Below, piece after piece: positions 37,901 to 53,820 of a DNA stretch of 64,000 bases; the first letter of the stretch is position 1; every line of letters begins with the position of its first letter. Under the pieces are notes generated by a model that made no database searches, was not told where the DNA came from, and saw only the letters and a list, made by a program, of their open reading frames with translations. The DNA is taken from positions 17,217,501-17,281,500 of the forward strand of contig JAJNNQ010000004.1 in NCBI GenBank assembly GCA_027886175.1, written 5' to 3'. A program made the position numbers and the translations under genes. The stretch is from Phylloscopus collybita. Its lineage: Eukaryota; Chordata; Aves; Passeriformes; Phylloscopidae.

Positions 37901-40900
37901 AAGAGACATGGCATTCTGTGGGGCTACGCTGGCCCCATAACGCGCATCCAGCTTCTGCTCTCCAAAACCTTCTGGGTGCCAAGAACTATCAGGTAACTTT
38001 CAGGAAGACAGTGCCCACCCCAAAGAAAACAAGAGTCAGCTACCCCTAATGCCAAAGGATCTCAGACTAGATTCGCCACGTTGTTGAAACAAGGCCTAAG
38101 ACAGAAGTCAAAGCAACAGAGGTGACAGGTGTCTGTCTGCATGTGTTGTTCCTGGGAGAACAGGAACATCTCGGTCGTACTAACCTACGTATGGCAACAT
38201 GTGAACCATAAGGAATCGGGCCCCAGGGCTGGGCCGCACAGACCGTGCCTGCGGAGGGAAAGCCCAGCCGTCGCTCTCCATTAAGTCCCTGCCAAGCCGC
38301 AAGCCAAAACGGAGACCCAGCTCCCTCTGCTGGGCACGGCGCGGGAAGACGCGGCGGCCGCACCAGCTGCTTCCCAGCACCCAGGCAGCAAAGGAGCAGA
38401 ACAAGAATCAGAGTAGAGCAAGCTCTGCCTGCCCGCACAAGCACAGGGACAGACACGGACTCGCAGAGGTGGAAAACACAGGCACATCCCGCTCGGTGGG
38501 GACAGGCAGCTCTCCTGGCTTCCAGGGCACGACTGCACAACGTGGCGCAGAATGAGCTGGGAGCTGATGAGGGCACGGGCTGAGCCCTAGGAGCCAGGGA
38601 GCTGCTGCCACAGCCTTGTGGCTCAGTGAACAATCCCGGGCACAGCCCCAGGGCTGGGCACAGCCAGGCTGCAGACAGCTGGGGCACAGCACTGCTCACT
38701 GGAGCAAGTCTCACACCACACACGACACTACACACGTCTGCATTACCTTGTCCGCGCTCCAAGGGGACAGGCCCTGCACCTGGCATCCCAACCTGTGGCT
38801 GCATCCCACCTGAGAGGGGACAGGCAGACATCAGACCCCTCCACAGCCATCCCTGATGACTAACCCTTTCCTTTGGCCCCAAATACCTTCTCGTTCCCAG
38901 CTCTGGGGGAGCATCTGGAGGTTTATTCCCTTGGTGTTGGTTCCCCTCAGGGATAATCCAACCTTGAGCCCACCTCTGGCAGCAGCACAGCCACAATGTA
39001 CAGTACAGGATTACATGTGCTCTCACAGGGCCAAGCCCTCTGGTCAAGGGAAGGCAGAGGGGGGGTGTCTGCAGGACCTGTGTGCTCACGGGTGGGGCAG
39101 CTCGGCCCAAACTCACCTCCTGGAGCCATGGGGCCAGGGCCTGGGCCCTGCACAGGGGCTGCCATCTGTCCTGGGGCTGGCACTCCCCCTTGCATGGGTG
39201 GCTGCATCAGAGGAGGAGCGCCGTTGACGTGCATCCCGCCCTGCCCAGGAGAGACACTGGATTTCAGGGACACCCCGACACCCAGGCAAGTGCCCAGCTG
39301 GGAGAGCTGGAGCTGGCACTGCCCCTTCTCCTGCACAGCTCATGTGTTGTGCAGGCTCTTACTATGGGCTGTGGCTGGGACGACGGGGTGTTCTGCGGGT
39401 TCAGCTGCGCATTGGGCCCTGGCCCAGGCCCCGGTCCTGCCCCAGGCCCCTGCCCTGGCACTGCCTGCTGGTTCCCTGGGATCAGAGGAGGAACACTGGT
39501 CTGGCGATGCAGGATTTTCTAGGGAAGAAGGAGAAATGAGTTCTTCTCCACTGCCACTCCACAAGGGCTGCCACCAATACCCTCCCAAAACTGGATGAAG
39601 AGCAAGGGACGAACCAGCGCGATCTCTGGGTCGACAATCCTCATGACCACCTGGGCCTGCAGCAGTGCATAAGCCAGCTGTGGGTTCTGGAGCAGCATGT
39701 TCCTGGCTTCCTGGGGACTGTTCTGGACACACAGCTGAGAAGAAAGGCACGGATCAGAGCTCTGACAAGGTGTGACAGGGGCTAGGAGGGGCCAGGCAGT
39801 GGTGAGAGGAACTGTGCTCACACAGGGAGCACGGCTCTCCTGCACTCACCTTCATCTGCTTCATCAGCTCAAACATCTGCTCAGGTGGCAGGCTGGCCAC
39901 TGCCCGGCTGATGGACTCGGGGGCATCCTCTGGGTTGACAGGGTCCCCATAGGGTGACTCTATGATGGGTGCACCTGTGCCCAAGCCTGCAATACAGTTG
40001 GGGACTTTGCAACACGAATGGGGCATGCAATGGGCTCATCAGGAGTACCAGCCCATAGGGGGAAAAGGAGGCAGTGAAAACAGGGAGATGTCAGGAGGAA
40101 TTTCCTCACAGAAGGGGTGATTAGGCATTGGAACAGGCTGCTCAGGGAGGCTGTGAAGCCACTGCTCCTGGAAGCATTTAAGTAAAGACTGAATGTCGCA
40201 TTTAGTGCTCCAGTCTAGCTGGTATGGTGGTGTTTGGTCAAAGGTTGGACCACGACCTTTAGAAATATTTTCCAACCCAAATAATTCTGTGATTCTGTGA
40301 ACATCTGGGAGCGAAAACACAGAGCTGAGCCCGTGCATCCCTCTGCAGAACTACTCACAACACCCCTCAGGGAAGGCCTGCTCTGCCAGCCTGGCAGGGC
40401 CGGGCCCAACTCACTCTTGAGCTCCTCCTTGTTCTTCTCGCTGGCAGCGTTGTCGACGCGCAGGGCCCTGCCGCTGAACTCGCGCCCGTTGAGGTTGCGC
40501 ATGGCACTGAGCGCCGTCTCCTGGTCCTGGTACTCGCAGAAGCCATAGCCCTTGGGCTTCCCTGTCTCCCTGTCGTACACCAGCCTGCGTGGTGGGCAGA
40601 GCAGGGCGCTGCTGAGGGCAGGGCAGGCACCCCGCTGCGCCCACAGCCCCCACCGCTCCGGGGGGATGTGGGGCTGGAGCCTGGAAGAGTGCTGGGGGCA
40701 GAGGGAAGGCTCCCGAGCCAGCTCAAGGCATGCAGCAGTCCAGCCCATGCCAAAGCCAAAGGGCCTGCTGGCTCCTGACATGGGTGTTCCCAAAGCTGTG
40801 GTGTGCAGGAAGCTCACCAGCACCAGCTCTACGCCTGCCATGACCCCACGAAGCACAGGATAGGACTGGCTACCCCTGGAACTCCCAAAACCCTAATTGA

Positions 40901-41792
40901 GAGCTCTCCAGGGCCTAGTGCCAAGCCTGGAAAACACCTCTGAGAGGTGAGGGATGGGAGTGAGGAGCACAGAGCCTGACCAGCACCTGGGCACCTGTCA
41001 GCCACAGCAGGGCGGCTCCTCCAGCCCAGAACTGCGTGCCCACGTCCCTCTGCTGTGCTCGGGACGTTGTGCTCCCTCTCCAGGTGACCCCGGCACAGCC
41101 ACTCTGTGCCCTGAGCACAGCTGGCCCGGCCTCACAACCCCCGCAGACGCTGGGCTCGTGTTTACTCATTCCCTGCATGAGGAAATAGCCTCGAGGGGGG
41201 CCTTGGGAGGTTTAGATGGGATATTAGACAAAGTTTCTTTGCCAAAGTGGTTGTCAAGCATTAGACCAGGCAGCCAGGGTGTGGCAGAGTCACCATCCCT
41301 GGAAGTGGTGAAAAGGTGTGTGCATGTGGCACTTAAGAGACACGGTGGGCTTGGCAGTGCTGAGGGAACGGTCGCGCTGGACGGTTTTAGAGGCCTTTCC
41401 CAACGTTAACGATTTACGATTCCCCGGTTCCAAGGCCGGCTGCGCGGACCCCGCGGGGCTCGGTTTGCGCCGAGCAGGGGGACCCGGGGGAGGCCTGCGG
41501 CCGTTCTCACCTAAAACTGACCACGGGCCCAACCTCCGAGAAAATGTCCTTCAGCTGTTCCTCCGTGGCCTCATACGGGATGTTGCCCACTGCGGAGACA
41601 GACGATGCAGCCGGTCAGCGCGGCGGATACTGGCCTCGACGGCATAGGGGGGGGAACCCGCCGTCCCCCGCCTGCCCCTGCCCATCCCTGCCCCTTTCCC
41701 TTTGCAGGTCGCGGTCCTGCCCCCGCGGTCTCACCGAACACGGAGCGCAGGGACCGATCCACGGCGGGGTCCCGCACCGACAGCCCCGCCAT
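34991..41792 (-). CDS. CSTF2: Cleavage stimulation factor subunit 2 (CstF-64), 565 aa
   Basis: Fourteen minus-strand exons: 41792-41735, 41589-41511, 40584-40415, 39986-39850, 39734-39615, 39518-39363, 39240-39117, 38809-38747, 36975-36834, 36468-36317, 36019-35772, 35389-35264, 35113-34991, with the optional exon at 37650-37591 counted separately; without it 13 exons give 1698 nt, 565 aa (human 577). CstF-64 binds the U/GU-rich element downstream of poly(A) sites and stimulates pre-mRNA cleavage. Seen: an N-terminal RRM ([22 protein letters not shown]), the hinge exons matching human ([28 protein letters not shown]), a proline/glycine-rich middle, a pentapeptide repeat and the conserved C-terminal three-helix domain ending QIQKSTGAP. 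Exon 5 uses an odd donor, GTTCGT. Exon 7 is placed at the acceptor GGGCAG because only that keeps phase and gives the conserved [10 protein letters not shown]. It shares a promoter region with TYW2. Confidence 0.96.
35868..36002 (-). repeat. CSTF2: 15-bp coding repeat: nine LEPR/MEAR pentapeptides in CSTF2
   Basis: Exon 11 of the 13-exon model encodes nine consecutive pentads of the type [20 protein letters not shown], giving a 15-bp tandem repeat. In human CstF-64 the same place holds about twelve MEARA/G pentads predicted to form a long helix. Here most copies have Pro in place of Ala in the EAR core, which would weaken a helix. Confidence 0.85.
36976..38746. other. Long CSTF2 intron around the optional exon
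   Basis: Intron of about 1.8 kb between exons 8 and 9 with borders GTAATG and CCCTGGCAG. It carries the optional 60-nt exon at 37591-37650. An additional open minus-strand frame at 37141-37300 lacks phase-compatible splice sites. Confidence 0.65.
37591..37650 (-). CDS. CSTF2: Probable optional 60-nt CSTF2 exon (20 residues, in frame)
   Basis: In the long intron between CSTF2 exons 8 and 9, the minus strand has a strong polypyrimidine tract and acceptor (CTGCTGCTTGCCCAG), 60 nt of open frame, and a donor CAAG|GTATCC. Entry and exit are both phase 1, exactly the phase of the surrounding junction, so inclusion adds 20 residues (starting [20 protein letters not shown]) without disturbing the frame. 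As I recall, human CSTF2 isoforms differ by about 20 residues, and a neuronal form (beta-CstF-64) carries extra exons in this same place. I did not find a second optional exon with matching phase. Confidence 0.65.
40035..40300 (+). mobile_element. CR1 LINE 3' fragment antisense in CSTF2 intron 3
   Basis: Phrases matching CR1 are GGAATTTCCTCACAGAAGGG, GCATTGGAACAGGCTGCTCA, CTCCTGGAAGCATTTAAG and the terminal doublet ATTCTGTGATTCTGTGA, which marks an intact CR1 3' end. It lies antisense to CSTF2. Confidence 0.92.
41178..41425 (+). mobile_element. CR1 LINE 3' fragment (Y-like) antisense in CSTF2 intron 2
   Basis: Matches to CR1 include GGGAGGTTTAGATGGGATAT, GTTTCTTTGCCAAAGTGGTT, CAAGCATTAGACCAGGCAGC, GAGTCACCATCCCTGGAAGT and TTTCCCAACGTTAACGATTT. 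It differs clearly from the copy at 40035-40300 and is probably another CR1 subfamily. It ends about 85 bp from CSTF2 exon 2. Confidence 0.85.
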
Positions 41793-42079
41793 CGCGCCGC
41801 CCGCTCCGCTTCCGGTCCGCGCGAAAACCGTCCCCCCGCTTCCGCCCGCGACCGCAACAAGCATGGCAGCGGCGCACTAAGAAAGCGCTCCGGCGGGAAA
41901 CGCGGCAGCGGCGGGAGCGGGGCGGGTGTGCCGGGAGTCCCCGGGACCTCCGAACGGGAGTGCCGCGGCTTCGGGGCTCTCCCGGCACCGAGAGCCGGCC
42001 TCCGGCCAGCCCCGCCGCCTCAGGGATGCCATTTCGGGAATCGGCCCCGAGACACAGCCCCTGGCGAGCCTGACGCCGC
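41793..42079. promoter_or_regulatory. Bidirectional CpG-island promoter of CSTF2 and TYW2
   Basis: Only 287 bp separate the two divergent start codons. The interval is CpG-rich, with no TATA box on either strand, a GGGCGGG GC-box at about 41920 and CCGG-rich surroundings. Such spacing implies a shared promoter and overlapping or abutting 5' UTRs. Confidence 0.7.
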
Positions 42080-44348
42080 ATGGGGCTAGGCAGGATGGAA
42101 GCCACGGAGGTCACCATGCCCGTACCCATCCGTGTCCCTGCGCTGGCCACAGAGCGGAGGTTCGCCCAGCGCCTCAGGTGAGGGGCAGTGGGAACGAGGG
42201 AGAGTGGGAGCCCTGTGCTGCTCCGGCAGGACGGTCAGAGGGCCATCCCTGCAGCAGCAGGGTCTGTGAGGGGCCTGGCCATGCCTTGCCTGGCAGGGAA
42301 CGCCTGGAAGAGGAGCGGCTCTCGGACCGGCGGTACCAGCTGCAGCGTGTGCCGGGGGACCGCGTGGCCCTGCCCGTGCTGGAGGAGAAGCTCTCCCAGC
42401 TCCGCCTGCCCGCGGAGATGCCCTGTGAGCTGGTCCGGATCCAGGTCGGGAGAGCCGCCTCGCCCTGGGCCCTGCGTGGGGCGGTGGGCACGGAGCCCCG
42501 CTGCCACGGCCCTGCTGCAGGACCCTGTCCCCTCCAGGGCCGCCCGCCGGCGCACGCCTGCCCAGAGGCTGCGGGAGGAGCTGCGGCGGCTGCTGGGTGC
42601 CAGCTGGTCGGAGGAGCTGGAGCGGGATGTGCCGCAGGCCTGGCAGAGGCACGGGGACCTGGTGCTGCTCAGCGAGGACAGCTTCAAGGCTGCGCCCTGG
42701 GAGAGGCTGGGTAAGGGCGAGCGGGGCCCGGCCCTGCCCGCCGAGCTGCTCGCATCGCCCGCATCTCCCGGGATGGCGTGTTGCAGGCTCGGCGCTCTGG
42801 GAGACGGTGGCCTCGGCTTTGGGGGCCCGGCGGGTGGCCAGGCGAGGACGGGTGATGCCGGATGGGATGCGGACCCCCAGTGTCACCCTGCTGTTGGGCC
42901 AGCACGGCTGGGTGGAGCACGTGGACAACGGGATCAGGTGGGCAGGGGCTGCAGGATGCGGCTGGTGTGGGGAAGGGACTGCCCTCACCATTCTGGGCGG
43001 GTCTTCCAGGTACACCTTCGATGTGACTAAGTGCATGTTCTCCCCGGGCAACATCACGGAGAAGCTGCGTGTGGCCTCATTGCCCTGCTCCGGGGAGGTC
43101 CTGGTGGATCTCTACGCAGGTAACAGGGATGGAGGAGGTGCGCGGGTAGGTGCTGATGGCATCCAGGTAGACGTGAAATGTCATTTCCAGCTTGGAATGA
43201 AAAATACTCAGAGCTTCTGTCTTGTCTGTGAGCCCTTCAGCTGTCTTGGCACTGCTCTCCTCCCTGCAGCCTTTGGACACTTAGGAAGTCCTGTACTCAG
43301 GCTCTGTACCTACTGCTGATTTGGGGAATCCCTTGGATTCAGGGGAAAGATTTGCCACTGTTTGTGCTTAAGGAAGTTAGTGCTTCCAGTTTGTGGCACA
43401 CTGAAAGGACACAGCACCCACAAAACTGCTCTGCATTAGGGCAGGTCTCAACCTGATGGCCAAAGACTGAAGGTAAAATCAGCACCTCCAAACATTTTTC
43501 AAGGCAGATTTTGGTTTTTGCAGAAGAGGGAGGGATACATTTCCATTTTTCCAGTGTCTGGGCTTTTTCCAACGCAGAGCAAAGCAGGCTTGGAGAGCCA
43601 GGGTGGCAGTGTGCATCCTGCCCTGCCCTCAGGGAGGAGTGTGGATCTCTGGAGGTCCCTGCCCTCAGCCAGCGCCACCTCCTGCCTGCAGGCATCGGCT
43701 ATTTCACGCTGCCCTTCCTGGTGCACGCGGGAGCTGCCTTTGTCCACGCCTGTGAGTGGAACAGCCACGCCGTGGAGGCCTTGCACAGGACCCTGGTGCT
43801 GAACGGGGTGCGGGATCGCTGCCACATCCACACCGGGGACAGCCGGCAGGTGAGCGCTGCCGCCTGGCTGTGGACCCCTCCCCGCGGGCATCCCCTCACC
43901 TCCTCTCTCCTTCCAGCTGCAGCTGTGGGATGTGGCAGACAGGGTGAACCTGGGGCTGATTCCCAGCTCAGAGGAAGGCTGGCCGGTGGCCTGCCGCGTC
44001 CTGAAGAGGGACACGGGTGGGGTTCTCCACATCCACCACAACGTGGAGACTGCCCCCGCCCCGGCCCTGCCGGCTGAGCTGGGCTCTCCAGAGGCAGCCT
44101 GCGCTGGAGGACAGGCACAACGCCCAACAGAGGACGGAGGGGAGGAGACACGGGGGGCCAGGCTCAGGCCCGAGTGGCAGAGGTGGGCTGAAGCCACGGC
44201 CACGCGGATCCAGGGGCTGCTGGCAGAGCTGCAGGGGCGGCCGTGGCGCACCAGCGTGCTGCACGTCGAGGCAGTGAAGTCCTACGCACCACACGTGCAT
44301 CACCTCGTGCTGGACCTCGAGTGCCGGCCAGTGCTGCCCCTTCAATAG
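42080..44348 (+). CDS. TRMT12: tRNA wybutosine-synthesising protein 2 (TYW2 / TRMT12), 428 aa, seven exons
   Basis: Exons 42080-42177, 42297-42444, 42521-42710, 42787-42937, 43010-43119, 43692-43849 and 43917-44348 join in frame (1287 nt, 428 aa; human 448). TYW2 transfers the aminocarboxypropyl group of S-adenosylmethionine to the tricyclic base at G37 of tRNA-Phe in wybutosine synthesis. Landmarks: FAQRLRERLEEERLSDRRY, DPVPSR, QRHGDLVLLSEDSF, TLLLGQHGWVEHVDNGIRYT, CMFSPGNITEKLRVASL, SAM-binding motif LVDLYAGIGYFTLPFLVHAG, CEWNSHAVEAL, RVNLGLIPSSEEGWPVACRV, HIHHNVE, and KSYAPHVHHLVLDLEC near the end. Exon 3 starts at the first of two acceptors, giving DPVPSR. Two further ATGs lie in frame at codons 6 and 13. 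As I recall, human TRMT12 is a single-exon gene at 8q24, absent from Xq22. Confidence 0.93.
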
Positions 44349-46522
44349 GGCGTGGGCACTGCTGGGGCTCCAGCTCCCGTGGAAGCACCAGGGGCAGGGA
44401 GGTGCTACCAGCAGTGTCCTGCTGTCAGCCTGGATGTGCCTTCTGTCCCCTAGTTCCCAGGTGGCTGCACTGCCCAGCAGTGCTCCCGTGCGCAGGGCAC
44501 ACAGGGTTGTGCTCCCGTGGCAGATCCCTTCAGGATCCAGACGAGGATGGAGCAAGCTGAGGCTCAGAGTGCCAGTGTTCTGCTCTGGCTCTGCCAGTCA
44601 CTGCCCAGGTCTTGGACATGTGGTAGCACCTTGAGCCCCATTTTTACACAGGAGAGAGCCACAGTGCTGAGCCACTGCCTTGGGTTCCTGCTGGGTTCAT
44701 TTCAGCAGGTCAGGAACAAGCTTTGTGCCTGTATTTACCAGTATGCTTTTTTAATGTACTTGAGACAAGTCTGTTAATCTCCTGTCTGTTTTCTTCCTTT
44801 CTTGCCAGAAATAAAAATGTTTCTTAGCACCTCTTTTTGGTGTCTAATTAAAACGTGAACACTGGTGCAAGTGGGGAGGGTCTGGCCAGGGGACTTTGGG
44901 TCCTAGGGTGGTGTGTGGAGGGGCTCAGGGAGCAAAGCCTCTCTGGCATTGTCTGCCTGCAAGCCCAAAGCCATTTACATATTTATTGTGTGCTCCCAAC
45001 GGAGCAAACCCCTAGCCCATGCGGAAGCTCCCGCTGCCCCTTTGATGTCTCCGTGTTTTTTTCCACTCTGTCGGTGTCCCATCGCTTCCCACAGGGCTGG
45101 GAGCCTCTGGCTCTCCCGTCCCTGGGGTGCGGCCGAAAGTGTGGGCAGAGCCGCGTCCTCTCGTTTGCCTTGGGGCTGCACCCAGGTGGCCTCCCCCGGT
45201 GTCCTGCCTGACGAGAAACCACCTCCCCACGGGTGGAGCCCCACGCCGCGTGTGCTCAGGGTTCCCCTGGTGCCTGTGCTGCGGGGGCAGGGACGAGGCG
45301 CCCTGCAGAGACCCTATCTCTGCTACGAAGGACAAGGGCAGCGGCTGGAGCCTTGCGGTGGGAGGACACCACAGCCGCGCCCCTGGGGCTCCTCCCTGGG
45401 GATCCCGGGGGGGTCCCCCGCAGTTCGAGTGTGGGTGCGCTCTGTGCTCCTCGGGAGAAGCTGCCCACGCAGCCAGGGCCGTGGGGCACCGGCCCGCGGG
45501 ACTGGAGCCGCCGCTCTCCCGGGGGTGACCGGGCGGGGAAAGGGGCTGGAGGGAGCGAGCACCGCCTCCCGCACGGGCCTCCCCGTCGGGGCCGCAGGTG
45601 CGGCCGGCGCGGCTCCTTTAAGGCACCAGCACCGCCCTCCCCTCCCGGCTCCCCCCTCCCGCTGCCGGGAGGCGCCGGCCGGAGCCGCTGCAGGTACCGG
45701 CTGGATTGTGGGGTCGGGCGGCGCTCCGCTGGCGGGGGTACCGAAGGTTCCTCCGCGCACGGGGGAGGACGGGGGTCCCTCGGCTGGTGGGGAGTCGGGG
45801 GGAGGCAGGGGCCCCTCTGTGGTCCGGGGGTCGAGCCGCGGTGTCCCGGGCCGGAGGCACTTTCCAGCCCCGGTGGCCGCGCTGAGAGCGCGGTGCCACC
45901 GGCCCCGGACCCCTCTTTCCCCGACAGAGAGCAGCCTGGGGTCTGTCCCGCCGCCCCCTCCTCCCCGAGGGACGCCGGAGCGCGGCTGCGGGGACGGGAA
46001 GGTCCCTCCCGCCGGTTCCGCCGACCCGGGCGGGGAGCGGGGAGCGGGAAGCGGGGAGCGGCTGCAGCCCCCGAGAAAGCGCTCCGGCTCCGTCGAGGCT
46101 GGGGAGGCCGCGGCCGCCCGGGTCCTGGTGCCTCCGCCTGCGAGCCGGATCCTGTCCCTGCCGCGGGTCCTGCTGCGCGGCCGCTCCCGGCGGCTCGTCG
46201 GGCTCGGGCAGCTCCGAGCCCCGGTGCGTGCGTGGGAGAGGCAGCTCGGGGCGGCTCCTTCCTGCCGGGGCTGCCCGCGGGTGCTGGGCGTCAGCCCGGT
46301 CCCACGGAGCCGGCTGAGGTCACCGGGGCGGCGGGGCTGGCAGGCGGCCCGAGCCTAGCCCGGGGCAGGGCGGTGGAGACGGCGGGCGGGCCGGTGTCCG
46401 GGGTGCCACGATCCCGTCCAGCCCCAGGAACGGGCACGGGGCACCTCGGGGCGGGACCGGGCTCAGCAGCTGGCATGTCCCTAGCTGGCATCCGGGTAGA
46501 GCCGGCCATCCCCGGTGGAGCG
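44349..46522. other. TYW2 3' UTR, spacer and SYTL4 5' region
   Basis: The TYW2 3' UTR runs to about 44830. From about 45090 the sequence becomes a long CpG island. A possible untranslated SYTL4 first exon ends near 45693 at the donor CTGCAG|GTACCG, with a CTCCTTTAAGG word about 80 bp upstream. Within the island a short GGGGAGC array (46029-46062) repeats the word that forms the ARL13A intron array. The very long plus-strand ORFs here are GC-driven. Confidence 0.55.
44810..44815 (+). terminator. TRMT12: TYW2 polyadenylation signal AATAAA
   Basis: AATAAA in CAGAAATAAAAATG lies 460 bp after the TYW2 stop codon and is followed by a T-rich and GT-containing stretch (TTTTTGGTGTC). Confidence 0.75.
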
Positions 46523-52754
<6,232 letters not shown>

Positions 52755-52854
52755 GTTGGGCTGTGGCACCAGCACTGCCACCACTGTCGGGAGCCACACT
52801 TGCTGCACAGCCTGGCAAGGCTGCCAAATATGCATTGTTTTTTCTTATCCTTTA

Positions 52855-52860
52855 AATAAA
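52855..52860 (+). terminator. SYTL4: SYTL4 polyadenylation signal AATAAA
   Basis: AATAAA in CCTTTAAATAAACATC lies about 100 bp after the SYTL4 stop, so the 3' UTR is very short. Confidence 0.75.
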
Positions 52861-53226
52861 CATCACCTTCTCTTAACAGGCTTGGGCAGAAAGTCTTCTT
52901 GGCCTTGCTTCATTTAAAGGGTTTTTCTCTTGTCGTAAGCCTTGTACCAGATTTCAGGCTGAACTGGAGTCCTTGTGGACCCTCCCTTCTTCTCCTCCAG
53001 GCAAAATCCTTTGAAATGTCATTGTGTTTTATTTCTTCCCATTCTTCATTCCACGGTCTGCTCTCTTCTTGTCCTCTCCACCCTCTTCCCCATACACAGT
53101 TGCAGGACTGGATGGATGGAAATGTGTGGGGTCAGCCTGGGGGAGTTGGGGATTGTGGTCTCCAGGAAATGTTTGTTTCCCAGGCCTCTCAGTGACACAT
53201 GTGCTGGCACTGACTTTTTATACAAA
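52861..53226. other. Spacer between convergent SYTL4 and SRPX2 3' ends
   Basis: About 370 bp of AT/pyrimidine-rich sequence between the two polyadenylation signals; nothing else recognised. Confidence 0.6.
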
Positions 53227-53236
53227 TTTATTTATT
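53227..53236 (-). terminator. SRPX2: SRPX2 polyadenylation signals (overlapping AATAAATAAA)
   Basis: On the minus strand two overlapping AATAAA hexamers lie about 585 bp beyond the SRPX2 stop codon, a reasonable 3' UTR length. Confidence 0.65.
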
Positions 53237-53820
53237 TCAAGTTAATACTCTACTGCCAAAGCAGTTCCCAGAAAGGGTTCCCCGTGGGTGGTGGGAGAGG
53301 GAGTGGCATGGGGGATGGCAAACCCTTTAGGGTGGACTGCACGCTGGCTGGCTGCTATGGGCTCTGCTGAGCGTGGGGCATTTGCTTTTGATAAGGGCTG
53401 TCAGAATGGGAAGCATCGGGTCCAGGTTGTGCACGGGGTGAGCCCTGGGGAGGCTGAAGCTGCTGTGTTAGAGGCTGTGGCACTGCTGGCTGGCCTGCCC
53501 TGCCTGCCCTGCCACTCTCCTCTGGATCCCCATCTTCCCCCTGCCCTGGGATTTGAGCAGGGGCACTCCAGTGTCTCCCGCCAGGGTCCTGGTTAGGCTG
53601 ACCCGTCCCCCAGCTGGAAACAGCTCCTGGCTGCCTGGCAGAGAGACTCTGCTGGCACACAGTCCCTGCTCACCTCCGTGTGCCAGAGCAGCCGGAGAGG
53701 GGCTCCCCTGCCCCGGAGCTCCTTGGCACCCTGCTCCTCCTCTACAGTGGGTGACTAGAAAAGCAGAAAGGAAGGTGTCCATCCCCTGGGGGTGGTGGCG
53801 GGGCTGTCCCTGGCGCTGGC

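Noticed and set aside
42533..42540. Second acceptor (CCCTCCAG) for TYW2 exon 3
   Set aside because: It breaks the reading frame; the upstream acceptor at 42520 keeps the conserved DPVPS residues.
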